The notes beneath the pieces are model-generated. The model had not been told where the DNA came from. It worked only from the letters and a program-made list of their open reading frames with translations, and did no database searches. 64,000 nucleotides of DNA, taken from positions 186,001 through 250,000 of the forward strand of contig JABTUE010000002.1 in NCBI GenBank assembly GCA_015075515.1, read 5' to 3'. Position 1 is the first letter of the stretch; each line of letters starts with the position of its first letter. The stretch comes from Planctomycetota bacterium. Lineage in GTDB: Bacteria > Planctomycetota > UBA8742 > UBA2392. A program made the translations under genes and the position numbers. Of the stretch, positions 52,214 through 62,000 are shown in pieces.

Positions 52214-53158
52214 TCAGGGCAGTTTCGCCGCCACCTGATCGGCCAGCAGGCGAATGAACGCCGGGTGCGTGTTGACGGCCTGTGCGGCGGAAAACGCAAC
52301 GCCCAACTGGTCGGCTTTGCGGCGGCCCTCAATGCCCAGGTCGTACAGAACCTCGACGTTGTCGCACAGAAAACCGACCGGCAACGCGACAATCTTGCGC
52401 GCGCCGGATTCCGCCAGTTGTTCGATCGCGCGCTCGATGAACGGCGTGGTCCACGGAATGTTGCTGTCGCCGGGGGCGCTCTGGTACCCCACCATCCAGT
52501 TGACGGCACCCAGGCGTTCGGCCACCAGACGCGACGTTTCTTCTATCTGATTCTGGTACGGCGCGGTGCGCACCACGGGCATGGGCACGGCGTGGGCGCT
52601 CAGCAACAGGCCGGTGGTGCCGGCGTGAAAATCCGCGCCGATGCCCGCCGCGGCCTCGCGCGCGCGGTCGGCCAGCGCGTCAACAAAGCCGGGCTTGTTC
52701 CACCACGGCTCGCACACGCCGGCCCACCTGGGGCGCCGGCTTTCGGGCAGCTTTTCCAGACCCTCGGCCACTCGGCGCAGATAGCCGTCCCAGCTTACCG
52801 ACGACTGGTGCGGCGACATCACCAGCGTCACGAACTCGGGCCCAAGTTCCGCCACCTTGTCGGCGATGTACGGCCGCCAGTGGTCGTAACCCACCGTCAC
52901 GCGCAGTTTGTGGCCACGCCGGGCCAATTCTTCGCCCACGGCACGGGCCTGGGATTCGGTGATTTCATTGAACCTCGAAAAGCCGCCCAGCTCGCGGTAA
53001 TGGGCCACCACTTCTTCCACGCGGGCGCGGCGCGCCTCGTTGTGCCCGAAAATACCTGAGACAAAGCACCAGGCCTCGCCGGGGCACGGATCCACCCGCT
53101 TGCAACAGCCGGGCGTCGGGCCGCCGAATCCAACCACAAACAGATCCGTCACGGGCAT
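52214..53158 (-). CDS. hemH: Ferrochelatase
   Basis: 314 residues. Inserts Fe2+ into protoporphyrin IX or coproporphyrin III. The metal-binding His is in LLLSAHAVPMP, the catalytic Glu in PVGFLCDNVEVLYDLGIEG, and SPHQSS is the substrate-contact loop. The N-terminal MPVTDLFVVGFGGP fixes the start at 53158. It begins 1 base after the stop of an upstream haem-oxygenase-fold protein, so the two are co-expressed. Whether the pathway is protoporphyrin- or coproporphyrin-dependent cannot be decided here. Confidence 0.92.
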   Translation of the reverse strand: MPVTDLFVVGFGGPTPGCCKRVDPCPGEAWCFVSGIFGHNEARRARVEEVVAHYRELGGFSRFNEITESQARAVGEELARRGHKLRVTVGYDHWRPYIADKVAELGPEFVTLVMSPHQSSVSWDGYLRRVAEGLEKLPESRRPRWAGVCEPWWNKPGFVDALADRAREAAAGIGADFHAGTTGLLLSAHAVPMPVVRTAPYQNQIEETSRLVAERLGAVNWMVGYQSAPGDSNIPWTTPFIERAIEQLAESGARKIVALPVGFLCDNVEVLYDLGIEGRRKADQLGVAFSAAQAVNTHPAFIRLLADQVAAKLP

Positions 53159-53159
53159 G

Positions 53160-53990
53160 TCAATGTTCCTCCAGGCGCGCGACAATCCGCCAGGCCTGAC
53201 GCAACTGGCGCAGTGTGGGCTGGCCGGCTTCACTGCCGCTGGTGGCGCTGACGCCGGGCGGCAGGTGTTTGCGGGTGGTTTCGCCGGCGATCTTGTCCAG
53301 CACCCCCCACCAGAAGCGCTCGCGGGCGTCCAGACTGAGCATCGCCCCTCGCCGGATCATGGCCCGGCCCTGTTCGGTCACGCAATACTGCACCAGCGCC
53401 TCCTCCAGCCACGCGCCGTGGTCCTGGTCCTGTTCCTGGTGACAGGTCCAGTACACGATTTCGTCTTCGGCAAAGCCGGCCTTGCGCAGGCCAGCCACCA
53501 CGTGGGTGAACATGGTGGGAATGGCCCATTCGTGTCCGGGCCCCAGCGCGCCCAGCCCGACCAGAAAGGGTTCCTGTGTGCAGATGCGGAAGTGCTCGCG
53601 GATGAAGTGCACAACTTCGGGGTGAAGCGGCTGGTTGTCTTCTTCGCCCGGCGCGATGCCGGCGCTGCGCATGAAGCGGGCGTACAGTTCGGCGTGGTCC
53701 TGGCCTTCGCTGCGTTCGCCGTACTCATCCACCAGCACCTTGGCCAGCCAGCCCTTGGCGTCGCTGTCGGGCGCGTTCAGCAGCAGCAGTTCCATATAGC
53801 GCGTGAAGTTGCCGACCAGCGCGTAGTGCTGGCTTGCCAGCACCCGAAAATCAAAGCGCGAGCGCGGGTCGGTGTTCATGCGGCCCAGCAGCGAATGGCC
53901 CACGCCGGGATGGCGCAGGATTTCAGCGCGCAGTTCGGCCAGAAACCCGCGCGCGGCACGTTCCTGTTCCGTTGTCAGGCTCACCGCCAT
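53160..53990 (-). CDS. Haem-oxygenase-fold di-iron oxidase-like protein (HDO/CADD-PqqC relative)
   Basis: 276 residues of the all-helical haem-oxygenase-like superfamily. Ligand residues match the di-iron HDO pattern: E92 and H99 seven apart (GERSEGQDH), then H184-x3-D188-x2-H191 (HQEQDQDH), as in CADD of Chlamydia (E81/H88 and H174/D178/H181). Known relatives make p-aminobenzoate (CADD), complete PQQ (PqqC, without metal) or cleave fatty acids (UndA). Co-directional with and 1 base from hemH, which suggests a role in tetrapyrrole or cofactor metabolism, but no member with that activity is implied. ATG 53990 (MAVSLTTEQER) chosen over a longer upstream frame. Confidence 0.82.
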   Translation of the reverse strand: MAVSLTTEQERAARGFLAELRAEILRHPGVGHSLLGRMNTDPRSRFDFRVLASQHYALVGNFTRYMELLLLNAPDSDAKGWLAKVLVDEYGERSEGQDHAELYARFMRSAGIAPGEEDNQPLHPEVVHFIREHFRICTQEPFLVGLGALGPGHEWAIPTMFTHVVAGLRKAGFAEDEIVYWTCHQEQDQDHGAWLEEALVQYCVTEQGRAMIRRGAMLSLDARERFWWGVLDKIAGETTRKHLPPGVSATSGSEAGQPTLRQLRQAWRIVARLEEH

Positions 53991-54091
53991 AGCAACGGAC
54001 ACTAGTGCGCGGCCATTCCCGGTGCCAGTACGCGATAACGGCCGAGCCGGACCGCCTTGCACCACAAGCCCCACAAGTCACAATCCGCGCC

Positions 54092-55387
54092 ATGGCTGAA
54101 TCCGCGCCGCCCAAATCATTCCTCAAGGCCCTGGGGCCGGGGCTGCTGTTTGCGGGCGCGGCCGTGGGCGTGTCACACCTGGTGCAAAGCACGCGCGCCG
54201 GGGCCGAATTCGGGCTGGGCCTGGTCGGCGTGGTGCTGTTTGCCAACTTTTTCAAGTATCCGGCCTTTCAGTTCGGGCCGCGCTACGCCGCGGCCACGGG
54301 CACCAGCCTGCTGGAGGGCTACCGTCGCCAGGGCATGTGGGCGCTGGTGCTGTTCGCACTGCTGACGCTGGCCACGATGTTCACCGTGCAGGCCGCGGTC
54401 ACGGCCATGACGGCGGCACTGTTCACGGCGGTGCTGGGGGTAAGGGAGCCGATCCTGGGCCAGCCGCCGCTGGTGGTGTTTTCAGCGCTGCTGACGGCGG
54501 TGTGCGCGGGGCTGCTGCTGGTCGGGCGCTACAAGTGGCTGGACAAGATCATCAAGGTTGTGGTGGCGGTGCTGACGGTAACCACACTGGTGGCGACGGC
54601 GGCGGTGATTCCGAAACTGCCGTGGAGTTCGTTCGCGCTATGGCCCGGCGGCGACATTCTGCTGACGGCGGCAACGGCGCTGGCGCTGTGCGGGCTGATC
54701 GGCTGGATGCCCAGCGCGTTTGACATTTCGATCTGGCACTCGCTGTGGACGCTGGCGCGTCGGCGCCAGACCGGCCATGCCCCCAGCGTGCGCGACGCGC
54801 TGGTGGATTTTGACGTCGGCTACATCGGCACCACGGTGCTGGGCGTGATGTTCGTGTGCATGGGCGCGGGCGTGATGTACCAGTCGGGCCAGAAGTTCGC
54901 GCCAGCCCCGGCGGCGTTCGCGGCCCAGGTAATCGGGCTGTACACGGAAAACCTGGGCGCATGGATCGGCCCGGTGGTGGCGATTTCGGCCTTCACGGTG
55001 ATGTTCTCGACCACCCTGACGGTGGTAGACGGCTTTCCGCGCGCGATTGCCACGCTGTGGGCGCGCTTTGGCGGGCCCGAACAGCCGGGCGTTCCCGACG
55101 CCGTAAGCCGCAAGGTGTATTGGGGCGCGATTGTGGTGCTGGCGCTTGGCGCGCTGGTGGTGATCGAGTTTTTTGCCACCTCGATTCCGCGCATGGCCGA
55201 CACCGCCACATCGTTGTCGCTGCTTACGGCCGCGCCGCTGGCGTGGCTGAACCACCGCGCCATGACCTCGGCGCACGTGCCGCCCCAGGCGCGGCCGGGC
55301 GCCGTGCTGCGCGCCTGGAGCTGGCTGGGCATCGGCGTGTCCGTGGCGCTGGCGGCTTACTACGTGTGGTTCAAGTGGGTCGCCTGA
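54092..55387 (+). CDS. Nramp-related membrane transporter
   Basis: 431 residues, about eleven transmembrane helices in the Nramp (LeuT-fold) pattern: a GPGLLFAGAAVGVSHLVQ first helix, then STRAGAEFGLGLVGVVLFANFFKYPAFQFGPRYA (landmarks TRAGAEFG, FKYPAFQFGPRYA). The canonical metal-binding DPGN of helix 1 is replaced by AVGVSH, and the helix-6 MPHN by GWMPSAFDIS, so metal selectivity of ordinary Nramp (Mn2+/Fe2+) should not be assumed. It belongs to a divergent Nramp-like subfamily. Its 3' end overlaps the convergent NicO gene by 17 bases. Confidence 0.78.
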   Translation: MAESAPPKSFLKALGPGLLFAGAAVGVSHLVQSTRAGAEFGLGLVGVVLFANFFKYPAFQFGPRYAAATGTSLLEGYRRQGMWALVLFALLTLATMFTVQAAVTAMTAALFTAVLGVREPILGQPPLVVFSALLTAVCAGLLLVGRYKWLDKIIKVVVAVLTVTTLVATAAVIPKLPWSSFALWPGGDILLTAATALALCGLIGWMPSAFDISIWHSLWTLARRRQTGHAPSVRDALVDFDVGYIGTTVLGVMFVCMGAGVMYQSGQKFAPAPAAFAAQVIGLYTENLGAWIGPVVAISAFTVMFSTTLTVVDGFPRAIATLWARFGGPEQPGVPDAVSRKVYWGAIVVLALGALVVIEFFATSIPRMADTATSLSLLTAAPLAWLNHRAMTSAHVPPQARPGAVLRAWSWLGIGVSVALAAYYVWFKWVA

Positions 55388-56201
55388 CCCCCGGCTCGGC
55401 GGGCGCGCTCATGCCGTGGTCGTGGCCGTGGTCTTCATCGGGTAACACCAGCGGCGCGATCAGCCAGTACAACCCGATCAGAATACACCCCACGGCGGCA
55501 AAATACGCCGTGCCCTTGACCAGCGCCGCCGACTTTCCGCCGATCGCCGCCGTGATCATGCCAAATGCCCCGGCAAACACCGCCATGCTAAGCACCGACC
55601 CGATCGCGAAACACACCAGATAGGCCAGCCCCAGCGCCTTGGTCGGCATGGCCAGCGCCGGCAGCACGCCCAGCAGGTGCGCCATGCCCGCCACACCGTG
55701 CAGGGTGCCGGCGCCGACGGCCGCGTGTTTGTGCAGGTGCGCGTGCCAGCCGGCCTTTTCGTCCGCGGCGTGGGCGTCAGCGGTGTGGGCATGCAGATGG
55801 GCGTGCGCCGGGCCGCCGTCGTGGCTGTGGGCGTGGGCGTGCACCTGTGTGCGCGCCGTGCGCCACAATGCCCAGGCGCCAAGCAGAATCAGCACCAGCG
55901 CCACAACCCGTTCGCCCCATTCCTCGACCACGCTGAGGTCCACGGCGTTTTCGCCGATATGCCGCCCGGCCATGAACAGTATCGCCACAATGAACACGCC
56001 CAGACTGTGGCCGATGCCCCAGCGCACGCCAAGCCACGCCGCGCGCAGCCGGCGGTTCACCGAAAGCGGCATCAGCGCGCCCAGATGATCCGGGCCGGTA
56101 AAGGTGTGCAGAATACCCGCCAGCAGCCCGGCCCCGATCGCCAGCCAGATGTTGTCCACATGCCAGTGATCGCCGTGGGCAAGAAAATTCAGCGGGCTCA
56201 T
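55371..56201 (-). CDS. NicO/RcnA-family nickel/cobalt transporter
   Basis: 276 residues, about six helices. GILHTFTGPDHLGALMPLS (about 30-48) and WGIGHSLGVF (about 61-70) are the NicO signatures. A His-rich cytoplasmic or periplasmic loop (about 118-160; AHAHSH, HAHLHAH, HAHLHKH) and a C-terminal DEDHGHDHG bind Ni2+/Co2+. RcnA-like members export these metals; NicO/HupE members can import them. The ATG overlaps the stop of nikR (ATGA), so the two are coupled and under NikR control. Confidence 0.85.
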   Translation of the reverse strand: MSPLNFLAHGDHWHVDNIWLAIGAGLLAGILHTFTGPDHLGALMPLSVNRRLRAAWLGVRWGIGHSLGVFIVAILFMAGRHIGENAVDLSVVEEWGERVVALVLILLGAWALWRTARTQVHAHAHSHDGGPAHAHLHAHTADAHAADEKAGWHAHLHKHAAVGAGTLHGVAGMAHLLGVLPALAMPTKALGLAYLVCFAIGSVLSMAVFAGAFGMITAAIGGKSAALVKGTAYFAAVGCILIGLYWLIAPLVLPDEDHGHDHGMSAPAEPGVRRPT

Positions 56202-56650
56202 TTGTGCTCCCGGTGAGAATGACCGTGGTGCCGCGGCGCAAACGCCCGGCCCGTGGTGCTGAGGGAAAGCGCGGCATGCAGCACCCCCTTGAGCTTGCGC
56301 ATGCCGTCGGCCAGCGTGCGCAGAAGTTCGGCCTTGCCGCGTAACATGATCATTTCGGCGCAGATGTGGTGGTCCAGATGAACGTGCGTGCTGGACAGCA
56401 CGTTGGCGTGATGGTCGTGCTGCAGGGCGTTGAGCTTGTCGGACAGGCCCTGCTGGTGGTGGTCGTACAGCAGCGTGATCGTGCCCAGAACCTCAACGCC
56501 GCGCTGCCATTCCTCGGCGACCAGTTCCTTGCGCACCAGATCGCGCAGGTATTCGGACCGGTTTTCATAGCCGGCACCGCGCACCAGGCGTTCGAGTTCG
56601 CGGGCCAGCGGCGCCTCCAGCGAAATGCTCAAGCGGACCAGTTCCGACAT
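56198..56650 (-). CDS. nikR: Nickel-responsive regulator NikR
   Basis: 150 residues. Ribbon-helix-helix DNA-binding N-terminus (MSELVRLSISLEAPLARELERLV) and the ACT-like Ni-binding domain with H, H and C ligands in STHVHLDHHICAEM. The C-terminus adds a HHGHSHREHK tail. NikR represses nickel-transport genes when nickel is bound. A matching operator (GTATTA-N16-TAATAC) spans the region just upstream of the ATG, so it is autoregulated. ATG chosen: GAGAGGAG lies seven bases upstream. Confidence 0.93.
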   Translation of the reverse strand: MSELVRLSISLEAPLARELERLVRGAGYENRSEYLRDLVRKELVAEEWQRGVEVLGTITLLYDHHQQGLSDKLNALQHDHHANVLSSTHVHLDHHICAEMIMLRGKAELLRTLADGMRKLKGVLHAALSLSTTGRAFAPRHHGHSHREHK

Positions 56651-56651
56651 G

Positions 56652-56679
56652 GTATTACGTCTCCTCTCGTTTGTAATAC
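56652..56679. promoter_or_regulatory. NikR operator
   Basis: Inverted repeat GTATTA-N16-TAATAC, the same hexamer spacing (16) as the Escherichia coli NikR site GTATGA-N16-TCATAC. It overlaps the ribosome-binding site of nikR. Confidence 0.85.
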
Positions 56680-56753
56680 GCGCGGCGTCGGCGCGATGCC
56701 ACAGAAAACTGCGCCCTTGCCTGCGCCAGCACGCAGCGGCATTGTCTCGCGCC

Positions 56754-58982
56754 ATGTCCGGCCCCGAACGTGCCCGCCGCCTGCCGCTGATTCTGGTCAG
56801 CTGCTTCTTTTTCGTCTCGGGCTTTCCGGCCCTGATCTACCAGCTGGTCTGGCAGCGTGCATTGTTTGCCGTGTACGGCATCAACGTGGAAAGCGTGACG
56901 GTAGTGGTCACGGCCTTCATGCTGGGGCTTGGGCTGGGCAGCCTGCTGGGCGGCGCGATCTCGCGCATACGGCGCCTGCCGCTGCTGATGTCGTTTGCGC
57001 TGGTAGAAGTCGGCATCGGCGGCTTTGGCTACTTTTCGCTGGATCTGATCGAATCCGTGGGCCGGGCGACACTGCACGCCCCGGCCGCGGTAACAGCCGC
57101 GCTGACCTTTGCGCTGGTGCTGTTTCCGACTTTGATGATGGGCGCCACACTGCCGATTCTGACCGCGCACCTGGTGCGCCACACGCGCAACGTGGGGCGC
57201 AGCGTAGGCCTGCTGTACTTTGTGAACACGCTGGGGTCGGCGGCGGCGTGCTTTGCCGTGGCGCTGTTTCTGATGCGCTGGCTGGGCATGCGCGGGGCCG
57301 TGCAACTGGCCTGCGTGATCAACCTTGCCGTGGCAGCGGGCAGTTTCGGAGCGGCGGCACTGGGCGCGCGCCAGACCGCGCCCCCGCCGGAACAAGCCGC
57401 GCCGACCGGCAGCCCGGGCCAGTCGGCGCGTTTTCGGCTGGCGATCTTTGTCGTGGCGGCCGTGGGCTTTGTGTCGCTGAGCTATGAAATCCTGTGGTAC
57501 CGCCTGCACAGCTTTACCACCGGCGGCCGCGCCATGGCGTTTGCGGCCATGCTGGGGTCGTTTCTGCTGGGCATCGCGCTGGGTTCTCTGGCCGCGCGGC
57601 GTTTCTGCCGCGGCGAAGGCGGCACGGCCGAGCGTGCGGCGCTGGTTCACTTTGTGCTGCTGGCCAACGCCGCGGGGTTTCTGGTGGCCCCGGTTTCGGC
57701 GCGCCTGGCGTCGGCCTTGCCGGCCGAGGCGTATCCGGTGCTGCTGCTTCCGGTGGCGCTGGCCGCGGGGCTGCTGGGCGCGGTGTTTCCGCTGGTGTGT
57801 CACTTCGGCGTCGCGCCCGACGAGCGCGCCGGTTCCGGCCTGAGCGTGCTGTACCTGGCCAACATACTGGGCAGCGCCAGCGGCAGCCTGCTGACCGGTT
57901 TTGTGCTGATGGACCTGCTGGGCCTGGCGGCGATTTCACAGGTTCTGGCCGCGCTGGGCGCACTGCTGGCGGCGGCGCTGGTGTTTCTGTTCGGGCTGGA
58001 GCGCCGACGGCGCGTTGTGCCGCTGGCGGCTGCGGGGGCCACGGTTCTGGTGGCCTTTGGCGGCGGGCCGGTGTTCTTTGACGACTTCTATGAGCGGCTT
58101 CAGTACCACCGCGACTACGAACCCGCACGGCGCTTTGCCGCCGTGGCCGAAAACCGCAGCGGCGTAATCACCGTAACCCGGGACGGCACGGTGTTCGGCG
58201 GCGGCATCTATGACGGCGTGTTCAACACTGACCTGGTGGACGACGCCAACATGATTGTGCGCGCGTTTTCGATCAGCGCCTTTCACGACAGCCCGCGCCA
58301 GGTGCTGATGATCGGCCTTTCGTCGGGTTCGTGGGCCCAGGTGGTGGCCAATCACCCCCGGGTGGAACGGCTGACGATCATTGAAATCAACCCCGGCTAC
58401 CATGAACTGATCGCCACCCACGAAAACGTGCGCGGCGTTCTGACCAACCCGAAAGTCGAAATCATCATTGATGACGGCCGGCGCTGGATGCAGCGCAACC
58501 CCGACCGCCGCTTTGACGTGATCATCATGAACACCACCTTTCACTGGCGCGCCCACGCCAGCAACCTGCTGAGTCTTGAGTTTCTGGCGCTGGTGCGCAC
58601 GCACCTGCAACCCGGCGGCGCAGCGCTGTACAACACCACCGATTCACCCGAAGTGCAGCGCACGGCCTGTGAGGCTTTTCCGCACGTGGTGCGCATGATC
58701 AACAACGTGTGGGTCAGCGACCGGCCGCTGATTCCCGACCGCGAACGCTGGCGCGACGCGCTGCGGGATTACCGCATTGAGGGCCGGCCGGTGCTGGACA
58801 TGAGCAACGAACGCCACCGCCAGCGGCTGGAACAGGTGCTGGGCATGATTGACGAATTGGTAAAGCCGCAGCCGGCGTGGTACGGCATGGAAAGCCGCGG
58901 CAGCATACTGACCCGCACCGGGGGCGTGCGGGTCGTGACCGACGACAACATGGGCACCGAGTGGCAGATCGGCCGCAGGTAA
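56754..58982 (+). CDS. Spermidine-synthase-like fusion with polytopic membrane domain
   Basis: 742 residues. Residues 1-470 hold about thirteen or fourteen hydrophobic helices (an MFS-like transporter fold, e.g. SGFPALIYQLVWQRALFAVYG near 24-44). Residues about 490-742 form a spermidine-synthase-like Rossmann domain: VLMIGLSSGSWAQVV, TIIEINPGY and VEIIIDDGRRWM. The catalytic Asp-containing DSTDP motif is replaced by MNTTFHWR, so aminopropyl transfer is doubtful. Similar fused proteins occur widely in planctomycetes and their function is unknown. ATG 56754 selected; divergent from nikR, 103 bases apart. Confidence 0.82.
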   Translation: MSGPERARRLPLILVSCFFFVSGFPALIYQLVWQRALFAVYGINVESVTVVVTAFMLGLGLGSLLGGAISRIRRLPLLMSFALVEVGIGGFGYFSLDLIESVGRATLHAPAAVTAALTFALVLFPTLMMGATLPILTAHLVRHTRNVGRSVGLLYFVNTLGSAAACFAVALFLMRWLGMRGAVQLACVINLAVAAGSFGAAALGARQTAPPPEQAAPTGSPGQSARFRLAIFVVAAVGFVSLSYEILWYRLHSFTTGGRAMAFAAMLGSFLLGIALGSLAARRFCRGEGGTAERAALVHFVLLANAAGFLVAPVSARLASALPAEAYPVLLLPVALAAGLLGAVFPLVCHFGVAPDERAGSGLSVLYLANILGSASGSLLTGFVLMDLLGLAAISQVLAALGALLAAALVFLFGLERRRRVVPLAAAGATVLVAFGGGPVFFDDFYERLQYHRDYEPARRFAAVAENRSGVITVTRDGTVFGGGIYDGVFNTDLVDDANMIVRAFSISAFHDSPRQVLMIGLSSGSWAQVVANHPRVERLTIIEINPGYHELIATHENVRGVLTNPKVEIIIDDGRRWMQRNPDRRFDVIIMNTTFHWRAHASNLLSLEFLALVRTHLQPGGAALYNTTDSPEVQRTACEAFPHVVRMINNVWVSDRPLIPDRERWRDALRDYRIEGRPVLDMSNERHRQRLEQVLGMIDELVKPQPAWYGMESRGSILTRTGGVRVVTDDNMGTEWQIGRR

Positions 58983-59051
58983 ACCGGCCGTGGCAACATT
59001 GGCAGGATCGGTTATTGTGGGGTTCCCGGGCGGGCGCGCAGTGCCCGATTC

Positions 59052-62000
59052 ATGATTGCGGCAGTCGGCAAACACCGCGCCTTTCTCAAGGCGCTTTCCG
59101 AGGCGACGCTGGCGGCCCAGCGTAACGCCCCGGTTCTGATTTACGGCGAAACCGGCAGCGGCAAGGGCATGCTGGCCGAGTTCATCCACCGCCAGAGCGG
59201 CCGGCGCGGGCGCTTTGTGTCGCTGAACTGCGCCACGTTCCAGGCCAACCTGTTTGAAAGCGAACTGTTCGGGTACCAGAAGGGCGCGTTTACCGGCGCG
59301 GTCAAGGACACGCCGGGCCTGTTCGAGACCGCCTCGGGCGGCACGCTGTTTCTGGACGAAATCGGCGACATGCCACTGGAGCTTCAGCCCAAGCTTCTGC
59401 GCGCGCTGGAGCATGGCAAGGTGCGCCGCGTGGGCGGCCTGTCTGAAATTGACGTCAACGCGCGGCTGGTGTGCGCGACCAACCGCGACCTGCAGGAACT
59501 GATCCGCGAGGGCCGCTTCCGCGAAGACCTGTATTACCGCATCAATGCCTTTGTCGTGCGTCTGCCGGCATTGCGCGACCGGCCCGAAGACATTCCGGAA
59601 CTGGCCGAACACCTGCTGGCCCAGGTGGCGCGTGAATCCGGCACCCCGGCCCAGCAGCTTGCGCCGGACGCGCTGGAAGTCCTGTTGCGGCACAATTGGC
59701 CCGGCAACGTGCGCGAACTGCGCAGTGCGCTGGCCTTTGCCGCAGCCCAGGCCGGCCGGCGCACGCTGATCCGCGCCGAAGATCTGCCGGCGCACCTGGC
59801 CGCGCCCCAGGTTGCGGCACGCCCGGCAACCGCCGGAAGCGGCCTGGCCGAATCGCTGTTTGCCGAAGTCAGCCGCGCGGGTTTTGGCGACGTCGGCGCC
59901 TGGGGGCGCTTTCTGCTGGCGCTCAATCGCGCGCTGGGCGACAACCTGGTGGCGCGCGGCGACATTCTGCCCTATCTGCGGGCGCTGCGCGGGCCTGAAC
60001 CCACCGACAACAGCCTGGTCAACGAATGGCAGCGCACGGTCAAACCGGCCGCGCTGCGGCTGGGGCTGCTGCGCGAAGAAGGCAAAAAAGTGCGCATTGA
60101 CCTGGCGGCCTGCGAGGCCGCGGCGGCCGGCGCCGCCATGCCGCCCGCGCCCGAAGAAGAAATCACCGCCACCGCGCCGCCCCAGCCGCAACCGCAGCGC
60201 CAGCGCCGCACCAACATCGCGCCGCACCGCACGTCGTTTGTGGGGCGCGAGCGCGAGGCCGCGCGTCTGGCCGAACTGCTGCTTTCGGGCGGGTCGAACC
60301 TGATCACCGTGCTGGGCCCCGGCGGCACCGGCAAAACGCGCCTGGCCCAGGAAGTCGCGCGCCAGGTAGCCGACCGGTTCAGCGGCGGCGCGTGGTTTGC
60401 TGATCTGACAGAAAGCCGCAACATCGAGGGCGTGGCCTATGCCGTGGCGCGCGCGCTGGGCGTGCCGTTGACCAGCAGCGTCGCACCCGAGGCCGCGGTG
60501 GCGCAGTTGCTGGAATCGCGCGGGCCGACACTGCTGGTTCTGGACAACATGGAACAGGTGGTGCGCGCCGCGGCGGGCACCGTGGGGCGCTGGGCCCGGC
60601 ACGCGCCGGACGTGCGCTTTCTGGTGACCAGCCGGTTTGTGCTGGGGCTGGAGGGCGAAACCGAATTCGAGCTTCAGCCGCTGGAGATGCCCGCGGCCGA
60701 CGCCGACGCCCCGGCCGTTGTGGCCAGCGCCGCCGGCCGCCTGTTTGTGGATCGCGCGCGCATCAACCACGTGAACTTCACAATCCACGCCGGCAACGCG
60801 GCCGCGATCACCGCGATCTGCCGCCGGCTGGAGGGCATGCCCCTGGCGATTGAGCTGGCCGCCGCGCGCGTGGCGATCATGCAGCCCGACCAGATCGCCG
60901 AGCGCCTGGACCGCCTGTTTGCGCTGCTCAAAAGCACGCGGCGCGATCTGGCCCCGCGCCAGCAGAGCCTGACGGCCACAATTGACTGGAGCCACGAACT
61001 GCTGACGCCGGCCGAAAAGACGGTCTTTGCGCAGTTGTCGGTGTTCCGCGGCGGCTTCCACCTGGACGCCGCCGAGGCCGTGCTGGACCTTGCCGGCATG
61101 CCCGACGCGCCACAGGTCATGGACGTGATCCAGAGCCTGCGCGAAAAAAGCCTGCTGCGGGTTACCGACAGCGCCGCCGGCGTGCACTTTTCCATGTACG
61201 ACGCGATCCGCGAATACGCGGCCGACAAATGGAGAACCGCCGCCGACGCCGCGACCCAGGAAGCCCTGGCCGCCCGGCACGCGCGCTTCTTCCGTGACTA
61301 CCTGCAGCAGTGGGATCGCCGCATCTTCAGCCACGACGCCCAGCAGGCCCTGGCCCGGCTTGAACTGGCGCGGGCCAACTTCGAGGCCGCCATGGAATGG
61401 TGCCTGGCCTCGCCCGAACGCGCGGAACTGTACGTTGAATACGCGATCGGCACGGTGAACCTGTTTCGCGTGCGCGGCCCGGCGCGGTCGCGCGTGCCGG
61501 TGCTGCGCCGGGCGCTGGAATTGACCGGCCCGGCCGACAGCGAAAACCGGCTGCGCGTGCTGGTGGCGCTGGGCATGGCCGAACGCGAATCCGGCGACAA
61601 CGCCGCCGCCAACGCCCTGACCGAAGAAAGCCTGCAACTGGCCCAGCGCCTGAATATCCCGCGCATGATCGGCATGGTCTGGTTTCAGCTTGCCACGATC
61701 AGCTTCAACGAAGGCCGCATCCAGGAAGCCCAGGAACGCCACCGCAAGGCCGCGGAGTTCTTCCGCGCGTGCAACGAACGCGGCAACGAGGCCCGCGTCT
61801 ACAGCCGCATGGCTCTGGCCCTGGCGCACCTGGGCGACTACGCCGGCGCTCTGGAAATGATCGGGCGTGCCGAAGACATGCTGCGCCAGGCCGACGACCT
61901 GCCCGGCGTGGCCCAGGCCCTGACCACGCGCAGCAGCATTCTGTTCCATCGGTCCGAATTCGCCGCGGCCCTGCAGGCCGTGAACGCCGCCGGCGAGATC

